Shown piece by piece: positions 12,979-16,798 of a DNA stretch of 16,798 nt; position 1 is the first letter of the stretch, and the number at the start of each line of letters is the position of its first letter. Both the position numbers and the translations under genes were made by a program. Below the pieces are notes generated by a model. It was not told where the DNA came from. It searched no databases and saw nothing but the letters and a program-made list of their open reading frames with translations. The DNA lies in the NCBI GenBank assembly GCA_900551985.1, contig URYG01000048.1, positions 1 to 16,798 of the forward strand, given 5' to 3'. This stretch comes from an uncultured Prevotella sp. (GTDB lineage: Bacteria > Bacteroidota > Bacteroidia > Bacteroidales > Bacteroidaceae).

Positions 12979-14862
12979 ATGGAACCATTGAAACATGAGT
13001 GTGGCGTGGCAATGATCAGATTGCTCAAGCCACTGGAGTATTACCAGCAGAAGTACGGTACCTGGATGTACGCACTCAACAAACTCTATCTGATGATGGA
13101 GAAGCAGCACAACCGTGGACAGGAGGGTGCTGGTATGGCTTGTGTCAAACTGGGCGGAAAGCCAGGACATGAGTATATGTTTCGTGAGCGTGCGGAGGGC
13201 AAGAACGCCGTGACCGAAATCTTCGGCAAGGCAAACGCCAATTTCAAGGACTTGACTCCCGAGCAGCTTGCTGATGCTAAGTTTGCCCAAGAGGAACTGC
13301 CTTTCGCAGGCGAACTCTACATGGGACACCTGCGTTACAGTACCACCGGAAAGAGTGGTATCCAGTATGTGCACCCATTCCTGCGTCGCAACAACTGGAA
13401 GGCGAAGAACCTCTGCCTTTGCGGTAACTTCAACATGACCAACGTAGATGAAATCTTCGAGGAACTGACCAAGCAGGGCCAGAGTCCACGCATCTACAGC
13501 GACACCTACATCATGCTAGAACTGATGGGGCACCGTCTGGACAGAGAGGTGGAGCGCAACTTCGTGGCTGCAAAGGCGATGGAGATGCAGAACACCGACA
13601 TTACCAACTACATTGAGGACCACGTGAAGATGAGCAATGTGCTCAAGACCACGATGAAGAATTTTGATGGCGGTTATGTGGTTTGCGGTATTACCGGTTC
13701 GGGCGAGATGTTCTCCATGCGCGACCCTTGGGGCATCCGTCCTGCATTCTACTACAAGAATGATGAAATCGTGGTAGTAGCCAGCGAGCGTCCTGTGCTT
13801 CAGACCACCTTCGACCTGGAGGCAGAGGATGTGCAGGAGCTGATGCCTGGAATGGCGCTTCTCGTGAAGAAGAACGGCGAGTGCACCCTCGAGCGAATCA
13901 TGGAGCAGAAGGGCGATTCTGCCTGCTCTTTCGAGCGCATCTACTTCAGTCGTGGTTCCGATAAGGATATCTATCAGGAGCGTAAGCAGTTGGGCGAGCA
14001 GTTGACCCAGCCTATTCTGAAAGCTGTAGATTACGATGTGGATCACACCGTGTTCAGCTACATCCCGAATACAGCCGAGGTGGCTTACTATGGTATGTTG
14101 AGCGGTTTCAAGAAGTATCTTAACGAAAGCAAGATTGAGCAGATTGCCAACCTCGACCATATTCCATCGAAAGAAGAATTATACGATATTCTCGGCGATT
14201 TCGTCCGTTCGGAGAAGATAGCATGGAAGGATATCAAGCTCCGTACCTTCATCACCGAGGGCAACAGCCGCAACGATCTGGCTAGCCACGTTTACGATGT
14301 AACCTACGGAAGCATCGAGCCGAATGTGGATAATCTCGTCATCATCGACGACAGTATCGTGCGTGGTACAACTCTGAAGGAGAGTATCCTCCGCATCCTC
14401 GACCGTCTGCATCCTAAGAAGATTGTAGTCGTATCCAGTGCCCCTCAGATCCGCTATCCGGATTATTACGGCATCGATATGGCAAGACTGGAAGAGTTCT
14501 GCGTGTTCCGTGCTGCCATTCAGCTTCTGAAAGAGCGCAAGATGGAGGACCTCATCGAGCAGACCTACGAGGCATGCAAGGCAGAACTTGCCAAGCCGAA
14601 GGAGGAGCAGATCAACCCGGTACGTGCCATCTACGAGCCATTCACCATCGAGGAAATCAACGAGAAGATTGTAGAAATGCTCCGTCCGGAAGGAATGACC
14701 ACTCCTATCCAGCTCGTGTTCCAGAGCATCGAGGGCTTACGCGAGGCGATTCCAAACCACAAGGGCGACTGGTATTTCACCGGTCATTATCCAACCCCAG
14801 GCGGCACGAAGCTCTGCAACCAGTCGTTTGTAAACTACATCGAAAACGTTTATCATCAGTAA
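12979..14862 (+). CDS. Amidophosphoribosyltransferase-like protein (long, divergent PurF paralogue)
   Basis: 627 residues, against about 470-510 for typical PurF. The N-terminal class II glutaminase domain begins MEPLKHECGVAM. Cys8 would be the nucleophile after removal of a short propeptide, as in Bacillus-type PurF. QHNRGQEGAGMA, GHLRYSTTGKSG and RDPWGIRPAFYY are clear glutaminase motifs. The C-terminal half is a phosphoribosyltransferase domain with a good PRPP loop, VIIDDSIVRGTT (residues 454-465), and SSAPQIRYPDYYGID (about 485-499). Differences from PurF are notable. The usual PVPDSG segment reads SYIPNTAEVAYYG; an inserted charged region (about 375-420) precedes RTFI; the flexible loop after RTFI is unlike the canonical form; and a ~90-residue C-terminal extension ends the protein. 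The cysteine that binds the Fe-S cluster in Bacillus PurF (KHPCFYGID) is Asp here. It lies 18 nt upstream of carA. It probably makes phosphoribosylamine or a related glutamine/PRPP product, but could be a non-canonical paralogue. Confidence 0.8.
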   Translation: MEPLKHECGVAMIRLLKPLEYYQQKYGTWMYALNKLYLMMEKQHNRGQEGAGMACVKLGGKPGHEYMFRERAEGKNAVTEIFGKANANFKDLTPEQLADAKFAQEELPFAGELYMGHLRYSTTGKSGIQYVHPFLRRNNWKAKNLCLCGNFNMTNVDEIFEELTKQGQSPRIYSDTYIMLELMGHRLDREVERNFVAAKAMEMQNTDITNYIEDHVKMSNVLKTTMKNFDGGYVVCGITGSGEMFSMRDPWGIRPAFYYKNDEIVVVASERPVLQTTFDLEAEDVQELMPGMALLVKKNGECTLERIMEQKGDSACSFERIYFSRGSDKDIYQERKQLGEQLTQPILKAVDYDVDHTVFSYIPNTAEVAYYGMLSGFKKYLNESKIEQIANLDHIPSKEELYDILGDFVRSEKIAWKDIKLRTFITEGNSRNDLASHVYDVTYGSIEPNVDNLVIIDDSIVRGTTLKESILRILDRLHPKKIVVVSSAPQIRYPDYYGIDMARLEEFCVFRAAIQLLKERKMEDLIEQTYEACKAELAKPKEEQINPVRAIYEPFTIEEINEKIVEMLRPEGMTTPIQLVFQSIEGLREAIPNHKGDWYFTGHYPTPGGTKLCNQSFVNYIENVYHQ

Positions 14863-14879
14863 GAAAATAAAAGAATCAA

Positions 14880-15965
14880 ATGTCAGATATGAAAAAAGTA
14901 ACCTTAGTTTTGAGCGATGGAACCAAGTTCCATGGCAAATCTTTTGGATATGATGCTCCTGTAGCGGGCGAGGTTGTGTTCAACACAGCCATGATGGGAT
15001 ATCCAGAGAGTTTGACCGACCCTTCTTACGCCGGTCAGTTGATGACACTTACATTCCCTCTCGTGGGCAACTATGGTGTGCCACCATTTACTTTCGAGGA
15101 GAATGGTTTGCCAACCTTCATGGAGAGTGACAAGATTTATGCTTCTGCCATCATCGTGAATGATTACAGCGAGCAGTACAGCCACTGGAATGCAGTGGAG
15201 AGTCTTGCCGACTGGTTGAAGCGCGAGAAAGTGCCAGGAATCACAGGCATCGATACCCGTGAGTTGACTAAGGTGCTTCGTGAGCATGGTGTGATGATGG
15301 GTAAGATTCTCTTTGATGATGAACCAGACAACATCCCTGAGGCTAACTACGAGGGTGTAAACTTCGTTGACCAGGTGAGCTGCAAGGAGATTATCCGTTA
15401 CAACGAGGGTGCCGGCAAGAAGGTGGTTCTCGTTGACTGCGGTGTGAAGGCAAACATCATCCGTTGCCTCATCAACAGAGGCGTAGAGGTGATCCGTGTG
15501 CCTTGGAATTACGATTACACCGATATGGACTTCGACGGATTGTTCCTGGCTAATGGTCCTGGCGACCCGGATATGTGCGAGGATGCTGTGAATATTATTC
15601 GCAAGCAGATTAGCCAGAGCCGCAAGCCTATCTGCGGTATCTGTATGGGTAACCAGTTGCTTTCTAAGGCAGCCGGTGCTACTATCTACAAGTTGAAGTA
15701 TGGTCACCGTTCACACAACCAGCCAGTGCGTATGGTAGGTACCAACAATTGCTACATCACCTCTCAGAACCACGGTTATGCCGTTGATGCCAAGACATTG
15801 GGCAACGATTGGGAGGAGCTCTTTGTAAATATGAATGATGGCTCTAACGAGGGTATCCGCCACAAGGTGAACCCTTGGTTCTCAAGCCAGTTCCACCCAG
15901 AGGCTTGCTCAGGTCCTGTGGATACAGAGTTCATGTTTGATAAGTTTGTAGAAACACTTAAATAA
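14880..15965 (+). CDS. carA: Carbamoyl-phosphate synthase small subunit (glutaminase)
   Basis: 361 residues. It releases ammonia from glutamine and channels it to the large subunit for carbamoyl phosphate, the precursor of pyrimidines and arginine. The N-terminal CPSase small domain shows GEVVFNTAMMGYPESLTDPSY and GVPGITGIDTRELT-type motifs. The class I glutaminase domain has GLFLANGPGDP, the nucleophile Cys255 in CGICMGNQ, His339 and Glu341 in SQFHPEA. The usual GICLGHQ reads GICMGNQ here. Blocks such as HNQPV, ITSQNHGYAVD and NDGSNEGI are strikingly like the glutaminase part of animal CAD. An alternative start is the ATG at 14889, three codons in. The gene follows the purF-like gene by 17 nt and precedes carB by 12 nt, so all three form one operon. 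Confidence 0.96.
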   Translation: MSDMKKVTLVLSDGTKFHGKSFGYDAPVAGEVVFNTAMMGYPESLTDPSYAGQLMTLTFPLVGNYGVPPFTFEENGLPTFMESDKIYASAIIVNDYSEQYSHWNAVESLADWLKREKVPGITGIDTRELTKVLREHGVMMGKILFDDEPDNIPEANYEGVNFVDQVSCKEIIRYNEGAGKKVVLVDCGVKANIIRCLINRGVEVIRVPWNYDYTDMDFDGLFLANGPGDPDMCEDAVNIIRKQISQSRKPICGICMGNQLLSKAAGATIYKLKYGHRSHNQPVRMVGTNNCYITSQNHGYAVDAKTLGNDWEELFVNMNDGSNEGIRHKVNPWFSSQFHPEACSGPVDTEFMFDKFVETLK

Positions 15966-15977
15966 TTAGGAAAAAAG

Positions 15978-16798
15978 ATGAAAGACGAAAATATAAAGAA
16001 GGTGCTCCTCTTAGGTTCTGGAGCCTTGAAGATCGGTGAAGCAGGTGAGTTCGACTACTCAGGTTCGCAGGCCCTGAAGGCATTGCGCGAGGAAGGTGTC
16101 GAGACTGTGCTCATCAACCCGAATATCGCAACCGTACAGACATCAGAAGGCGTTGCCGACCAGATTTACTTCCTGCCAGTGCAGCCTTACTTCGTAGAGC
16201 GTGTCATCCAGAAGGAGAAGCCAGACGGTATCCTCCTCAGCTTCGGTGGTCAGACTGCCCTCAACTGTGGTGTGGAACTCTATCGCCAGGGCATTCTGGA
16301 GAAATATAATGTCAAGGTGTTGGGTACTCCAGTACAGGCCATCATGGATACTGAGGACCGTGAGCTCTTCGTAGAGAAGCTGGATGAAATCAACGTGAAG
16401 ACCATCAAGAGTGAGGCTTGCGAGAACATCGAGCAGACCCGCAAGGCTGCTGCCGAGCTCGGTTATCCTGTCATCATCCGTGCTGCTTATGCACTGGGTG
16501 GACTCGGTTCCGGTTTCGCAGACAACGAGGAGGAGCTGAACAAGCTCGCAGAGAAGGCCTTCTCATTCTCTCCACAGGTATTGGTAGAGAAGAGTTTGAA
16601 GGGTTGGAAAGAGATTGAGTATGAGGTGGTTCGCGACCGTTACGACAACTGTATCACCGTTTGTAACATGGAGAACTTCGACCCACTGGGTATCCATACC
16701 GGTGAGAGTATCGTCATCGCTCCATCCCAGACCCTGAGCAATGCTGAGTATCATAAGCTCCGTGCCCTCGCCATCAAGATTATCCGTCACATCGGAAT
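15978..16798 (+). CDS. carB: Carbamoyl-phosphate synthase large subunit, N-terminal part (3' end outside window)
   Basis: The frame opens with MKDENIKKVLLLGSG at 15978, 12 nt after carA, and stays open for about 273 codons to the right edge. A whole CarB has about 1070 residues, so roughly a quarter is seen. It covers the pre-ATP-grasp domain (SGALKIGEAGEFDYSGSQA, LINPNIATVQTS, DGILLSFGGQTALNCGVEL) and the first half of the carboxyphosphate ATP-grasp domain (PVIIRAAYALGGLGSGF, LVEKSLKGWKEIEYEVVRD, NMENFDPLGIHTGESIV). The phosphate-loop glycines and the ExEVVRD/N-x-E-N metal and nucleotide residues are present. The text of the motifs (GEAGEFDYSGSQ, NPNIATVQTS, RAAYALGGLGSG) follows the eukaryotic CAD/CPS1 form rather than the E. 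coli form (GQACEFDYSGAQ, NSNPATIMTD, RPSFTMGGSGGG). Confidence 0.97.
   Translation, partial: MKDENIKKVLLLGSGALKIGEAGEFDYSGSQALKALREEGVETVLINPNIATVQTSEGVADQIYFLPVQPYFVERVIQKEKPDGILLSFGGQTALNCGVELYRQGILEKYNVKVLGTPVQAIMDTEDRELFVEKLDEINVKTIKSEACENIEQTRKAAAELGYPVIIRAAYALGGLGSGFADNEEELNKLAEKAFSFSPQVLVEKSLKGWKEIEYEVVRDRYDNCITVCNMENFDPLGIHTGESIVIAPSQTLSNAEYHKLRALAIKIIRHIG

Noticed and set aside
14904..15707. 267-codon open frame on the minus strand
   Set aside because: Antisense shadow of carA, which has all its catalytic motifs.
1..16798. tRNA or rRNA genes, insertion sequences, phage genes
   Set aside because: No cloverleaf-like segment, rRNA motif, transposase or integrase motif was recognised in any gap or frame.

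Overview
The window reads as chromosomal DNA of a Bacteroidales bacterium, most likely Prevotella/Segatella-like. This rests on several signs: promoters of the Bacteroidales type (TTTG about 20 nt upstream of TAnnTTTG), A/T-rich start regions without clear Shine-Dalgarno sequences, Bacteroidetes-type protein families (a 29-residue COX24/bS22-like protein, a divergent HU, TPM plus LemA, an OM polysaccharide-export lipoprotein), and the order glmS - purF-like - carA - carB. The genus is an inference from protein character, not from a search.

Layout. Bases 1-1169 hold the 3' part of a GH13 alpha-amylase-like gene fused in frame to a complete AlaX-like tRNA-editing domain. It is followed by three 22-bp tandem repeats and a terminator. 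Bases 1274-1828 have no convincing gene but carry an orphan minus-strand promoter and a palindrome. At 1829-2192 lies a YbjQ-family gene (minus strand) bracketed exactly by a perfect 30-bp inverted repeat. Each arm holds the leader, start codon and first codons, so the gene would encode the same protein in either orientation. This looks like a gene-sized invertible element. A secreted S9 peptidase (2308-4395) follows and converges with RNase E/G (4494-6065) on a shared bidirectional terminator. RNase E/G lies downstream of a 29-aa ribosomal-type protein and an HU-like protein; all three are on the minus strand, probably driven mainly from the promoter at 6667-6697, with a terminator-like hairpin before rng.

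From 6787 everything is on the plus strand: a TPM-domain membrane protein and LemA (likely partners), pyruvate kinase, an orphan Wza-like export lipoprotein whose promoter sits inside an inverted repeat, glmS, a long divergent PurF-like protein, carA, and the 5' part of carB running off the right edge. The last four are glutamine/ammonia-handling enzymes feeding amino-sugar, purine-type and pyrimidine/arginine synthesis. carA and carB resemble the eukaryotic CAD/CPS1 lineage in their motifs.

Most of the window is housekeeping. The strongest candidate for something undescribed is the start-codon-carrying inverted repeat around ybjQ. Second are the amylase-AlaX fusion and the inverted repeat enclosing the promoter of the polysaccharide-export gene. 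No recombinase, CRISPR array, tRNA or rRNA gene was seen.
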